Shown piece by piece: positions 11,361 through 19,192 of a DNA stretch of 64,000 nt. The position numbers and the translations under genes are program-made. The stretch comes from Streptoalloteichus tenebrarius (GTDB lineage: Bacteria > Actinomycetota > Actinomycetes > Mycobacteriales > Pseudonocardiaceae). Below the pieces are notes generated by a model that was not told the DNA's origin, searched no databases, and worked only from the letters and a program-made list of their open reading frames with translations. Numbering within the stretch: position 1 is the stretch's first letter; each line of letters starts with the position of its first letter. Where the stretch lies: assembly GCF_024171885.1 (NCBI RefSeq), contig NZ_JAMTCP010000016.1, forward strand, positions 1 to 64,000. Direction: 5' to 3'.

Positions 11361-11943
11361 TGTCACATCCGGGGTTCGACGCCGAACCGCCGGAAGGGTG
11401 GAGTGGGCGGCGGTCGGGTGATCTCGGGGTGTCCCGCCGCCCCAGGTCCGGTTGGCCGATCTCTTTCCGGGATGTGTCAGCGGCTCGCCGGCCCGCCTCT
11501 CGCCAGGCGTGGGGCGGTGACGACCACCAGGATGACGCCGATCGGCCCGTGACGGTCCCCGCTCGCGGGGGGAGCCCGTCGCCCTCCACGCGTCAACACC
11601 GTCTTGGCGCGCCCGCTCAGGAACCCCGCGTCACCAGGGGGATTACCCCGATCTCCGGTGTCCGTCCTCCCTCGGCGCGGCGCGTGGGGGTCGGCCACCC
11701 GCGCTCGCCGAGTCGAGTCCGCACGATCGTGTGATAACGGGCTGTGACGGGATGTCAGGTGTCAGCCCCTGACGTTCGGGGGTGCTGTCACCCGACGATC
11801 GACGGGAGGCGGACGGGCGACCCGGACTCAGCCGGAAGAGTGGTTACTTAATGTCACGGATCTCCTCATTGGAGTGAATCACACGTCAGTCCTATGCTCG
11901 GGATGGCCCGGTGGGCCGGCGGCAGCGGAGTGAGGAGCGACCA
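11361..11943. other. Intergenic 583 bp before the methyltransferase operon
   Basis: Apart from the promoter at 11869-11898 no gene or strong structure was recognised. The short open frames here have no ribosome site or family resemblance. The stretch 11840-11900 is locally AT-richer, as expected of a promoter. Confidence 0.5.
11869..11898 (+). promoter_or_regulatory. Promoter of the methyltransferase/c-di-GMP operon
   Basis: TTGGAG (11869-11874) and TATGCT (11893-11898) are separated by 18 bp. Transcription would start about 40 nt before the first GTG. Confidence 0.55.
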
Positions 11944-12750
11944 GTGGACCGTCCCGACTGGGCGCCCGGCGACATCGACCTGGCCCGCCCCAGCGCGGCC
12001 AGGGTCTACGACTACTACCTCGGCGGGTCGCACAACTTCGCGGTCGACCGCGAGCTGGCGGAGCAGGCCATCGCCCTCTGGCCGGACCTGCCGCTCATCA
12101 TGCGCGCCAACCGGGCGTTCCTGCGGCGGGCCGTGCGGTTCTGCCTGGACAGCGGGATCCGGCAGTTCCTCGACCTGGGCTCGGGCATCCCGACCGTCGG
12201 CAACGTGCACGAGGTCGCCAGGGCGGTCGACCCGGACGCCAGGGTCGTCTACGTCGACAGCGACCCGGTCGCCGTCATCCACAGCCGCGCGATCCTCGAC
12301 GGCGACGAGCGGACCGCCGTGGTCCACGGCGACCTGCGGGACCCCGCCGCCGTCCTGTCCTCCGCCGAGGCCCGGCGACTGCTCGACCCGGACGAGCCGG
12401 TCGCCCTGCTCATGGTGGCGGTCCTGCACTTCGTGCCCGACGCCGACGACCCCGCCGGCATCGTCTCCCGCTACGCCAAGGAGATGGCCCCGGGAAGCTG
12501 CCTCGTCCTCTCCCACGCCACCCACGAGGGCCAACCCCAGCACGCCGGCCCGCACCAGCGGCTCTACGCGCGCACCAGCACGCCCCTGCGCATGCGCTCG
12601 CACGCCGAGGTCACCGCGCTGTTCGACGGCTTCGAGCTGGTCGACCCGGGCCTCGTCCTCCTCACCCAGTGGCGCCCCGATCCCACCGACGAGCCGGACG
12701 AGCACCCGGAACGGTTCTCCGGCTACGCCGGGGTGGGGCGGAAACCATGA
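11944..12750 (+). CDS. SAM-dependent methyltransferase, PF04672 type, copy 1
   Basis: 268 residues from GTG 11944, which is preceded by GAGGAG; an ATG at 11911 lacks such a site. The N-terminus has the family block PSAARVYDYYLGGSHNFAVD. The SAM-binding glycine loop is FLDLGSGIPTVGNVHEVA, followed by VVYVDSDPVAVIHSR and the ALLMVAVLHFVPD strand. The family (S-adenosyl methyltransferase, formerly DUF574) is expanded in actinomycetes and its substrates are unknown. This is the first of three tandem paralogues; its stop overlaps the next start (ATGA). Confidence 0.85.
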   Translation: MDRPDWAPGDIDLARPSAARVYDYYLGGSHNFAVDRELAEQAIALWPDLPLIMRANRAFLRRAVRFCLDSGIRQFLDLGSGIPTVGNVHEVARAVDPDARVVYVDSDPVAVIHSRAILDGDERTAVVHGDLRDPAAVLSSAEARRLLDPDEPVALLMVAVLHFVPDADDPAGIVSRYAKEMAPGSCLVLSHATHEGQPQHAGPHQRLYARTSTPLRMRSHAEVTALFDGFELVDPGLVLLTQWRPDPTDEPDEHPERFSGYAGVGRKP

Positions 12751-13577
12751 GTTCGGTGACGACGGGACCGCGACCTCTCCCCGCCCAGGTGGACCTGGAC
12801 CGCCCGAGCGCGGCCAGGGTCCACGACTACTGGCTGGGCGGGTCGCACAACTTCGCGGTCGACCGGGAGCTGGCGGAGCGCGCGGAGCGGATCGTGCCCG
12901 AGCTGCCGGCGGCCATGCGCGAGTACCGGGCGTTCCTGCGCCGCGCGGTGCGGTTCTGCCTGGACAGCGGGGTCCGGCAGTTCCTCGACCTGGGGTCGGG
13001 CATCCCGACCGTCGGCAACGTGCACGAGGTCGCCAGGGCGGTCGACCCCGCGGTCCGGGTCGTCTACGTGGACCGCGACCCGGTCGCCGTGTCACACAGT
13101 CGGGTGATGCTGGCGGACGTGCCCGACGTCGACGTCCTCCACGCCGACCTCCGTGACCCCGAACGGGTGCTGGATTCGCCCGAAGTGGCGGGTCTGCTCG
13201 ACCTGGACCACCCCGTGGCGGTACTCATGGTGTCGTCGTTGCACTTCGTGCCGGACTCCGACGACCCGGCCGGCGTCATCGGTCGCTACCGGGAGGCCAT
13301 GGCGCCGGGGAGCCACCTCGTGCTCGCGCACGCCACGGGCGACTCGGACGCCCGGCTGGTCGGCGAGCAGGCGGCCCGGGTGGCCGCCCTCTACCGGCGC
13401 AGCGCGGACTGCCTCACACTGCGGTCGCGTGCCGAGGTCACGGCCCTGCTCACCGGCTTCGCGCTCGTCGAGCCCGGGGTGACCCGCGTGCCGGACTGGC
13501 GGCCCGACACGCCACGGACGGCGGACGAGCACCCGCACCGGAACATCGGGTACGCAGGAGTAGGACGCAGAGTGTGA
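12747..13577 (+). CDS. SAM-dependent methyltransferase, PF04672 type, copy 2
   Basis: 276 residues from ATG 12747, coupled by ATGA overlap to copy 1. It repeats the family blocks PSAARVHDYWLGGSHNFAVD and FLDLGSGIPTVGNVHEVARA almost unchanged, with VVYVDRDPVAVSHSR and VLMVSSLHFVPDSDDPAG. The C-terminal half (LVGEQAARVAALYRRSADCLT) diverges most from copies 1 and 3, which is where substrate specificity could differ. It arose by local duplication; a shared function is inferred, not shown. Confidence 0.85.
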   Translation: MSSVTTGPRPLPAQVDLDRPSAARVHDYWLGGSHNFAVDRELAERAERIVPELPAAMREYRAFLRRAVRFCLDSGVRQFLDLGSGIPTVGNVHEVARAVDPAVRVVYVDRDPVAVSHSRVMLADVPDVDVLHADLRDPERVLDSPEVAGLLDLDHPVAVLMVSSLHFVPDSDDPAGVIGRYREAMAPGSHLVLAHATGDSDARLVGEQAARVAALYRRSADCLTLRSRAEVTALLTGFALVEPGVTRVPDWRPDTPRTADEHPHRNIGYAGVGRRV

Positions 13578-13607
13578 CCCTGGGTGTGCGCACCGGGAGG
13601 GGAAGAC

Positions 13608-14411
13608 GTGGACAGACCGACGTGGGCCCCGGTCGAGGTGGACGTGGACCGGCCGAGCGCGGCACGGGTCTACGACTACTGGCTGGGTGGCTCGCACAAC
13701 TTCGCGGTGGACCGCGCGCTCGCGGAGCAGGCCCTGCGCATCGTGCCGGAGCTGCCGGAGATCACCAGGGCGAACCGGGCGTTCCTGCGCCGCGCCGTGC
13801 GGTACTGCCTGGACAACGGCATCCGGCAGTTCCTCGACCTCGGCTCGGGCATCCCGACCGTGGGCAACGTGCACGAGGTGGCGCAGTCCGTCGCGCCGGA
13901 GTCCCGGGTCGTCTACGTCGACAGCGACCCGGTCGCCGTGGCGCACAGCAGGGCCATCCTCGCCGGCAACGAGCGCGCGGAGGTCGTCCAGGCCGACGCC
14001 TGCGACCCCGACGCGGTGCTCGGCGCCCCCGGGACGCGCCGGCTGATCGACCCCGACCAGCCGCTCGCCGTGCTCATGCTCGCGTTGCTGCACTTCGTGC
14101 CCGACTCCGACGACCCGGCCGGCATCATCGGCCGGTACCGGGACGCCGGCCCGTCCGGCAGCTACCTCGTGCTCTCCCACGGCACCGACGCCGCCGACGA
14201 GCGCCGCGCCGGCATGAAGGAGCTCTACGCCCGCAGCACCACCCCGCTCGCGCTGCGTCCCCCCGACGCGGTCGCCGCGCTCTTCGCGGGCTACGAGCTG
14301 GTCGAGCCCGGCGTCGTCTACCTGCCCGAGTGGCGGCCGGACCCGGCCGAGGCGCCCGACGAGGACCCCGCCCGGTTCGGCGTGCTGGCCGGGGTGGGGC
14401 GCACGCCGTGA
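13608..14411 (+). CDS. SAM-dependent methyltransferase, PF04672 type, copy 3
   Basis: 267 residues from GTG 13608, chosen because GGGAGGGG lies just upstream and the start VDRPTWAP matches VDRPDWAP of copy 1. A GTG at 13584 is the alternative. Core motifs PSAARVYDYWLGGSHNFAVD and FLDLGSGIPTVGNVHEVA are intact. Copies 1 and 3 look closer to each other than to copy 2. The gap after copy 2 is 30 bp and the 3' end overlaps the next gene by GTGA, so it is coupled to the c-di-GMP enzyme. Confidence 0.85.
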   Translation: MDRPTWAPVEVDVDRPSAARVYDYWLGGSHNFAVDRALAEQALRIVPELPEITRANRAFLRRAVRYCLDNGIRQFLDLGSGIPTVGNVHEVAQSVAPESRVVYVDSDPVAVAHSRAILAGNERAEVVQADACDPDAVLGAPGTRRLIDPDQPLAVLMLALLHFVPDSDDPAGIIGRYRDAGPSGSYLVLSHGTDAADERRAGMKELYARSTTPLALRPPDAVAALFAGYELVEPGVVYLPEWRPDPAEAPDEDPARFGVLAGVGRTP

Positions 14412-16630
14412 GCCGGCCAGCCGAGGGGATCCCGGAACCGAGGCACCGCCTCGGGCTGGCCGCGCTCGCCGGGCGCGGCCGGGAGACGGCCGTCGGCGGC
14501 GAGGACGGGCCGTGCGGCCCCGACGTCGTGGGCGGCCTCGCCGCGGCGTGGGCGGAGGCCGTCGCCGGGACCAGCTACGTGTCGATGAGCCGCTCCGAGA
14601 TCGAGCAGCACCTCGCCGGGCTGACCCGGCAGCTCGTCACCGCGCTGCTCGCCGAGCCGTTCGACCCGACCCCGGCCCGCCAGGTCGGCGCCGCGATGGT
14701 GGCGGCGCACTTCACCGGCACCGAGACCCTCAACCGCACCGTGGCGCTGCTCGCCACCGAGCTGCCGGCCCGGCTCGGGCTCTTCCGCGACGGGTGCCAG
14801 GGCCCGGTCGTGGAGCGCGTGGCCGCCGTCCAGGGCGCCCTGGCCGCCGGCTACGCCGAGGCGCTGCGGCAGCGCACCCTCGACGAGCAGGAGGCGATCA
14901 GCCAGGCGGTGTTCGTCGCCAGGGACCAGACCGAGCAGGCGTTGCGGGCCAGCGAGGCGCGGTTCCGCGCGGTGTTCGCCGAGGCGGCGATCGGGATCGG
15001 GGTCGGCGACATGGCCGGCCGCATCCTCGAGGCCAACGCCTCCCTGCTGGAGATGATGGGCTACAGCCTGGAGGAGCTGCGGCAGCGCAACGTCCGCGAC
15101 TTCATGCACCCCGAGGACGCGGCCAGCGTGTGGCGGCTCTACGACGAGCTGGTCCACGGCCAGCGGGACCACTTCCGCGTGGAGAAGCGGTTCTTCCGCA
15201 GCGACGGCGAGGTCATCTGGACCCACCTGACCGTCTCGCTGATCCGCGACGACCGCGGCCACCCCACCTACCAGGTGGCGATGATCGAGGACGTCACCGA
15301 CCGGCACCTCCTCCAGGAACGCCTGCGGTACCAGGCGTTGCACGACCCGTTGACGGGCCTGCCGAACCGGGCGCTGTTCCTGGACCGGCTCTCCCGGGCG
15401 TTCGAGACCGGCGGGCGGGACGGCCGGGTCGGCCTGTGCTACCTCGACCTCGACGGGTTCAAGGTCATCAACGACAGCCTGGGCCACGACGTCGGCGACC
15501 AGCTCCTCGTGGCCGTCGGCCAGCGGCTGGACGCCTGCGTCTCCGCGCCCGGCCGGCTGGTGGCCCGCATCGGCGGCGACGAGTTCATCATCCTGGTCGA
15601 GCGCTCCGGCAGCACGCAGGACGTCGTCGTCATCGCCGACCACGTGTTGGCCGCGCTGGAGGCGCCGATCAGGGTCGGCGAGCACGAGCTGGCGGTCTCG
15701 GCCAGCATCGGCCTGGTCGAGCGCCCCGTCCACGGCACCACCCCCGCCGACGTCATGCGCGACGCCGACATCACGCTCTACTGGGCGAAGTCCGACGGCA
15801 AGGCGAAGTGGGCGCTGTTCGACCCGGAGCGCAACGCGCGTGAGGTCGCCCGGTTCACGCTCTCGGCGACGATGCCCGCCGCCATCGAACGCGGCGAGTT
15901 CTACCTGGACTACCAGCCGCTGGTGCGGCTGTCCGACGGCCAGCTCGTGGGCGCCGAGGCGCTGGTCCGCTGGCGGCACCCGGAGTTCGGCCTGCTCGCC
16001 CCCGACCGGTTCATCGGGCTGGCCGAGGAGACCGGCCAGATCGTGCCCCTCGGCCGGTGGGTGCTGCGCGAGGCGTGCCGGCAGGCCAGGCTGTGGCAGG
16101 ACCGGTTCGGCCAGCGGGCGCCGTTCATCAGCGTCAACCTGGCCGTGCGGCAGTCCAGGGACCCGAGCCTGGTGGCGGACGTGGCCAAGGTGCTCGCCGA
16201 GACCGGGGTGGAGCCCGGCCGGCTCCAGCTCGAACTCACCGAGAGCGCGGTCATGGGCACCGCCGACGAGCCGCTGGACGCCCTGCGGGCGCTGTCGGCG
16301 ATGGGCGTGCGCATCGCGATCGACGACTTCGGCACCGGCTACTCCAACCTCGCCTACCTCCGGCACCTCCCGGTGCACGAGCTGAAGATCGCCGGCTCGT
16401 TCGTCGAGGGGCTGCGGGCCTCGGCGGCGGACGGCTCGCACGTGGTCGACGCGCGGATCGTGGGCACGCTGGTGTCCCTGGCGCACGCGTTGGGGCTCGG
16501 GGTGACGGCCGAGGGCGTGGAGACCGAGGCGCAGGCCCGGCGGCTGGACGACATCGGCTGCGACTCGGGCCAGGGCTGGTACTTCGCCCGTCCCGGGCCG
16601 CCCGACCAGATCACGCGCCTGCTTTCGTGA
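14408..16630 (+). CDS. PAS-GGDEF-EAL cyclic-di-GMP synthase/phosphodiesterase
   Basis: 740 residues from GTG 14408, which overlaps the stop of the third methyltransferase. Residues ~40-175 form an all-helical domain I do not recognise, followed by a PAS domain (~182-300), GGDEF (motif RIGGDEF, 389-393) and EAL (motif EALVRW, 517-522). Both catalytic signatures look intact: LELTES, IDDFGTGYSNL, AEGVETE and GQGWYFARP are present in the EAL part. One departure is LKIAGSFV where LKIDxSFV is usual. No membrane segment is visible. The domain order is like Streptomyces RmdA. It probably makes and/or degrades c-di-GMP in response to a signal sensed by the PAS or helical domain. Confidence 0.92.
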   Translation: MSRPAEGIPEPRHRLGLAALAGRGRETAVGGEDGPCGPDVVGGLAAAWAEAVAGTSYVSMSRSEIEQHLAGLTRQLVTALLAEPFDPTPARQVGAAMVAAHFTGTETLNRTVALLATELPARLGLFRDGCQGPVVERVAAVQGALAAGYAEALRQRTLDEQEAISQAVFVARDQTEQALRASEARFRAVFAEAAIGIGVGDMAGRILEANASLLEMMGYSLEELRQRNVRDFMHPEDAASVWRLYDELVHGQRDHFRVEKRFFRSDGEVIWTHLTVSLIRDDRGHPTYQVAMIEDVTDRHLLQERLRYQALHDPLTGLPNRALFLDRLSRAFETGGRDGRVGLCYLDLDGFKVINDSLGHDVGDQLLVAVGQRLDACVSAPGRLVARIGGDEFIILVERSGSTQDVVVIADHVLAALEAPIRVGEHELAVSASIGLVERPVHGTTPADVMRDADITLYWAKSDGKAKWALFDPERNAREVARFTLSATMPAAIERGEFYLDYQPLVRLSDGQLVGAEALVRWRHPEFGLLAPDRFIGLAEETGQIVPLGRWVLREACRQARLWQDRFGQRAPFISVNLAVRQSRDPSLVADVAKVLAETGVEPGRLQLELTESAVMGTADEPLDALRALSAMGVRIAIDDFGTGYSNLAYLRHLPVHELKIAGSFVEGLRASAADGSHVVDARIVGTLVSLAHALGLGVTAEGVETEAQARRLDDIGCDSGQGWYFARPGPPDQITRLLS

Positions 16631-16863
16631 CATGTGGCGGCCTGCTGGCTTCGCGGATGGATAGTCGGCTGGTTCGCGTGTGTTCGGCCGGTTCGCTTGG
16701 GTGTGTCGGTATGTCGACTGGTGACCGGCGTCGTGCGGTGACGGGCAGTCCCGTGCCTCTGGCTGTCTCGGCGAGGATCTGACCCGCGGGGCGGTGACGC
16801 ATCCCCCGGTTGGTGAGACTCCTTGTGGTGCCCACACTTTCGTGGCTCCAGCGCCCGGTTCTT

Positions 16864-16908
16864 GTCGGACCCCTGTGAGACGTTGAAAAAGGGGGGTCCA
16901 CCCCTACT
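16864..16908 (+). repeat. Copy B of a dispersed ~45-bp intergenic repeat
   Basis: Shares with the minus strand of 2451-2493 the ordered blocks GTCGGACCC, TGAGACGTT, GGGGGGTCC and CCCTACT, with only small gaps between. It is followed by two DnaA-box-like sites. Confidence 0.6.
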
Positions 16909-16962
16909 TCAGCCCAGTAGTGAACACAAGATGTTCTCGTCTTTCGGGATTTTGTCAAGCGG

Positions 16963-16971
16963 TTGTCCACA
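16963..16971 (+). promoter_or_regulatory. DnaA-box-like site TTGTCCACA
   Basis: Exact match to the GC-rich actinomycete DnaA box TTGTCCACA. A second site lies 73 bp downstream in the same orientation. No dnaA/dnaN genes are near, so this is not the replication origin itself. Confidence 0.5.
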
Positions 16972-17035
16972 GGCTCGTGCTGATTGGCCCGCTGTGACAC
17001 GACCGTCGGGTGAGAGCCGGGCTGTTGTGGGGCAG

Positions 17036-17044
17036 TTATCCACA
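17036..17044 (+). promoter_or_regulatory. DnaA-box-like site TTATCCACA
   Basis: Exact match to the classical DnaA box TTATCCACA, in the structured block before the GH15 gene. Confidence 0.5.
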
Positions 17045-17201
17045 GGGCGCGGATTGGGCCTGGGCTTCGTGCCGGCTGATGGATAGGCTGGAGCGGGGCT
17101 CGCCCCCCAGGGCGGGTGGGGGCTGTCCTGAGGTGAGGGGAAGGGCCGTCGAGGCGCCCCTTGTGGGGCGGCCGAGGGCTTTCCGGCCGCGGGGCGGGCG
17201 A

Positions 17202-17252
17202 CGTTCGTCAAGGGGAGCGCCTCCGGCAGGGCCACGGCCACGGCGACGAACG
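17202..17252 (-). terminator. Possible terminator of the GH2-GH15 operon
   Basis: CGTTCGTC (17202-17209) pairs with GACGAACG (17245-17252), 8 bp, around a GC-rich interior that can fold again. It lies just beyond the GH15 stop. Confidence 0.4.
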
Positions 17253-17290
17253 GAGAGCCACCGACCGCCGGGTTCGGGCGAGCTGGCTCC

Positions 17291-19162
17291 CTACTTCCCG
17301 CCGTTGGCGCGGTCGCGCTCGTGCCGCTTCTTGCCGCCGAACAGGACCGCCGCGCTGTTGACCAACGCGAGGTGGCTGAAGGCCTGCGGGAAGTTGCCGC
17401 AGAAGCGTCCCTGGTCGGCGTCGTACTCCTCGGCGAACAGGCCCACGTCGTTGGCCAGGCCCACCAGGCGGCCGAACATGGCCGCCGCCTCCTCCCACCG
17501 CCCGGCGAGCGCGAGCGCGTCGACGAACCAGAACGAGCAGGCGAGGAACGACGCCTCCCTCCCCGACAGACCGTCCACATGAGACCGTCCACTGTGGGTG
17601 GAGTACCGGTCGACGAGGTCGCCGTGGCGCAACTCGCGGTCGATCGCGGCGAGCGTGCCCAGCACCCGCTCGTCGTCCCCTGGCAGGAAGCCCACGGCCG
17701 GGATGAGCAGGGTCGCCGCGTCCAGGTCCGTGCCCCCGTAGTACTGGGTGAACGCGCCGATCTCGTCGTTCCAACCCCGGTCGAGCACTTCGGCGCGCAC
17801 GGTCTCCCGCAGCTCCCGCCACCGCTCCACCGGGCCCGGCAGGCCGTGTTGCTCGACCGCCCGCACCGCCCGGTCGAACGCCACCCACACCATGACCCGT
17901 GAGTGCGTGAAGTGCCGTTCCGGCCCGCGCACCTCCCACAGGCCGCGGTCGGGCTGCTGCCAGACGTGTTCGAGGTGGCGCATCATGCCGCGCTGCACCG
18001 CCCAGGACTCCGGGCTCTCCTCGAGACCGCGCTCCCTGGCCAGGTGCAACGCGTCCATCACCTCGCCGTAGACGTCGAGCTGGAGCTGGCGGAACGCGGC
18101 GTTGCCGACCCGCACCGGGCGCGCGCCCCCGTAGCCGGGCAGCCAGTCCACCTCCCACTCGACCAGGTGCCGCTCCCCCTCGATGCCGTACATGATCTGG
18201 GCGCTCGCCGGGTCCCCCGCGGTGGCGCGCACCAGCCAGTCCCGCCACCGCTCCGCCTCCTGGGTGCAGCCGAAGTTGTCCAGGGCGAGCAGGGTGAAGG
18301 TGGCGTCCCGCAGCCAGCAGTAGCGGTAGTCCCAGTTCCGCTCGCCGCCGAAGGACTCCGGCAACGAGGTGGTCGGCGCGGCCACCACGCCCCCGCTGGG
18401 GTCGTAGACGAGCGCCTTGAGGGTCGTCAGCGAGCGGTGGACCGCGTCGGCGTGCGGCCCGTCGTAAGTGATGCGCCGCGACCAGTCGCGCCAGAAGCGC
18501 TCCGTCTCGGACACGGTCCGCTCCACGTCCAGCGCCGGGGGCATGGGCTTGTGCGCCGGACTCCACTGCATCGCCCACGACAGGCGCTGCCCCGCCGCGA
18601 TCGTGAAGACGGCCTCGTGGGCCCGCTCGTCGCGGGCGCGGTAGGGGAGGCGGTCGCCCCGGAGCACGACCGTGTGCGGACCCGCCACGGCGAGGATCGC
18701 CTGGCCCGGCCCGTCGTCGCACCGACGCACCCACGGGACGGCGTCGCCGTAGGCGAACCGCACGACCCACCGGAACCTGATCTCGACCTCGCCGGACACC
18801 CCCTCCAGCACCCGCACCACGCTCGGCTCGCTCTCGCGCTCCCTGTCGTGCGGCGGCATCGCGTCGACCAGGCGCACCACCCCGTCCTGGGTGTGGAACT
18901 CGGTCTCCAGCACCAGGGACGTGTCCCGGTAGCGGCGGCGGACCTCGTGGACCTCGGCCGTGGGGTGGATCCGCCAGTGCCCCTCGCCGCCGAGGATGCG
19001 GGCGAAGCAGGACGGGGCGTCGAAGCGGGGCAGGCACAGCCAGTCGATCGAGCCGTCCCTGCCGACCAGCGCGGCGGTGCGCAGGTCGGACAGCAACGCG
19101 TAGTCCTCGATGGGACTGCCCGACGGCAGCGGTCGCTCGTGATGACGTGGCATCTCCCCCAC
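17291..19162 (-). CDS. GH15-family glucan hydrolase (glucoamylase/trehalase-like)
   Basis: 623 residues. N-terminal block PIEDYALLSDLRTAALVGRD followed by GSIDWLCLPRFDAPSCFA is the hallmark of the bacterial GH15/trehalase-like family. ERNWDYRYCWLRDATFTL and the catalytic Glu regions around WEVDWLPGY and ALVNSAAVLF complete the (alpha/alpha)6 barrel. No signal peptide is present, so it is cytoplasmic. Mycobacterial members are trehalases, but the substrate is not decided by sequence alone. The start may be GTG 19162 or ATG 19153. It lies 30 bp downstream of the GH2 gene on the same strand. Confidence 0.88.
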   Translation of the reverse strand: MGEMPRHHERPLPSGSPIEDYALLSDLRTAALVGRDGSIDWLCLPRFDAPSCFARILGGEGHWRIHPTAEVHEVRRRYRDTSLVLETEFHTQDGVVRLVDAMPPHDRERESEPSVVRVLEGVSGEVEIRFRWVVRFAYGDAVPWVRRCDDGPGQAILAVAGPHTVVLRGDRLPYRARDERAHEAVFTIAAGQRLSWAMQWSPAHKPMPPALDVERTVSETERFWRDWSRRITYDGPHADAVHRSLTTLKALVYDPSGGVVAAPTTSLPESFGGERNWDYRYCWLRDATFTLLALDNFGCTQEAERWRDWLVRATAGDPASAQIMYGIEGERHLVEWEVDWLPGYGGARPVRVGNAAFRQLQLDVYGEVMDALHLARERGLEESPESWAVQRGMMRHLEHVWQQPDRGLWEVRGPERHFTHSRVMVWVAFDRAVRAVEQHGLPGPVERWRELRETVRAEVLDRGWNDEIGAFTQYYGGTDLDAATLLIPAVGFLPGDDERVLGTLAAIDRELRHGDLVDRYSTHSGRSHVDGLSGREASFLACSFWFVDALALAGRWEEAAAMFGRLVGLANDVGLFAEEYDADQGRFCGNFPQAFSHLALVNSAAVLFGGKKRHERDRANGGK

Positions 19163-19192
19163 GCTAGGCAGGGTGGCCGCGCGCGGCCACCG

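Larger units (their letters stand above)
16631..17290. other. 660-bp structured intergenic block
   Basis: Lies between the converging c-di-GMP gene and GH15 gene. It contains repeat copy B (16864-16908), two perfect DnaA-box-like sites (16963-16971, 17036-17044) and a run of hairpins: CGCCCC-TTGT-GGGGCG at 17155-17170, CGGCC/GGCCG at 17169-17189 and CGTTCGTC/GACGAACG at 17202-17252. A leftward open frame crosses it but has no start signal or family resemblance. The stretch 17211-17238 resembles codons of the pxpC 3' end. It may be a dispersed non-coding element. Confidence 0.5.

Noticed and set aside
16963-17044. DnaA boxes as a replication origin
   Set aside because: Only two sites, no AT-rich unwinding region, and no dnaA, dnaN or rpmH nearby.
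16909-17592. 227-codon leftward frame across the structured intergenic block
   Set aside because: It overlaps the GH15 3' end in another frame and has no start signal. It was kept only as part of the intergenic block.
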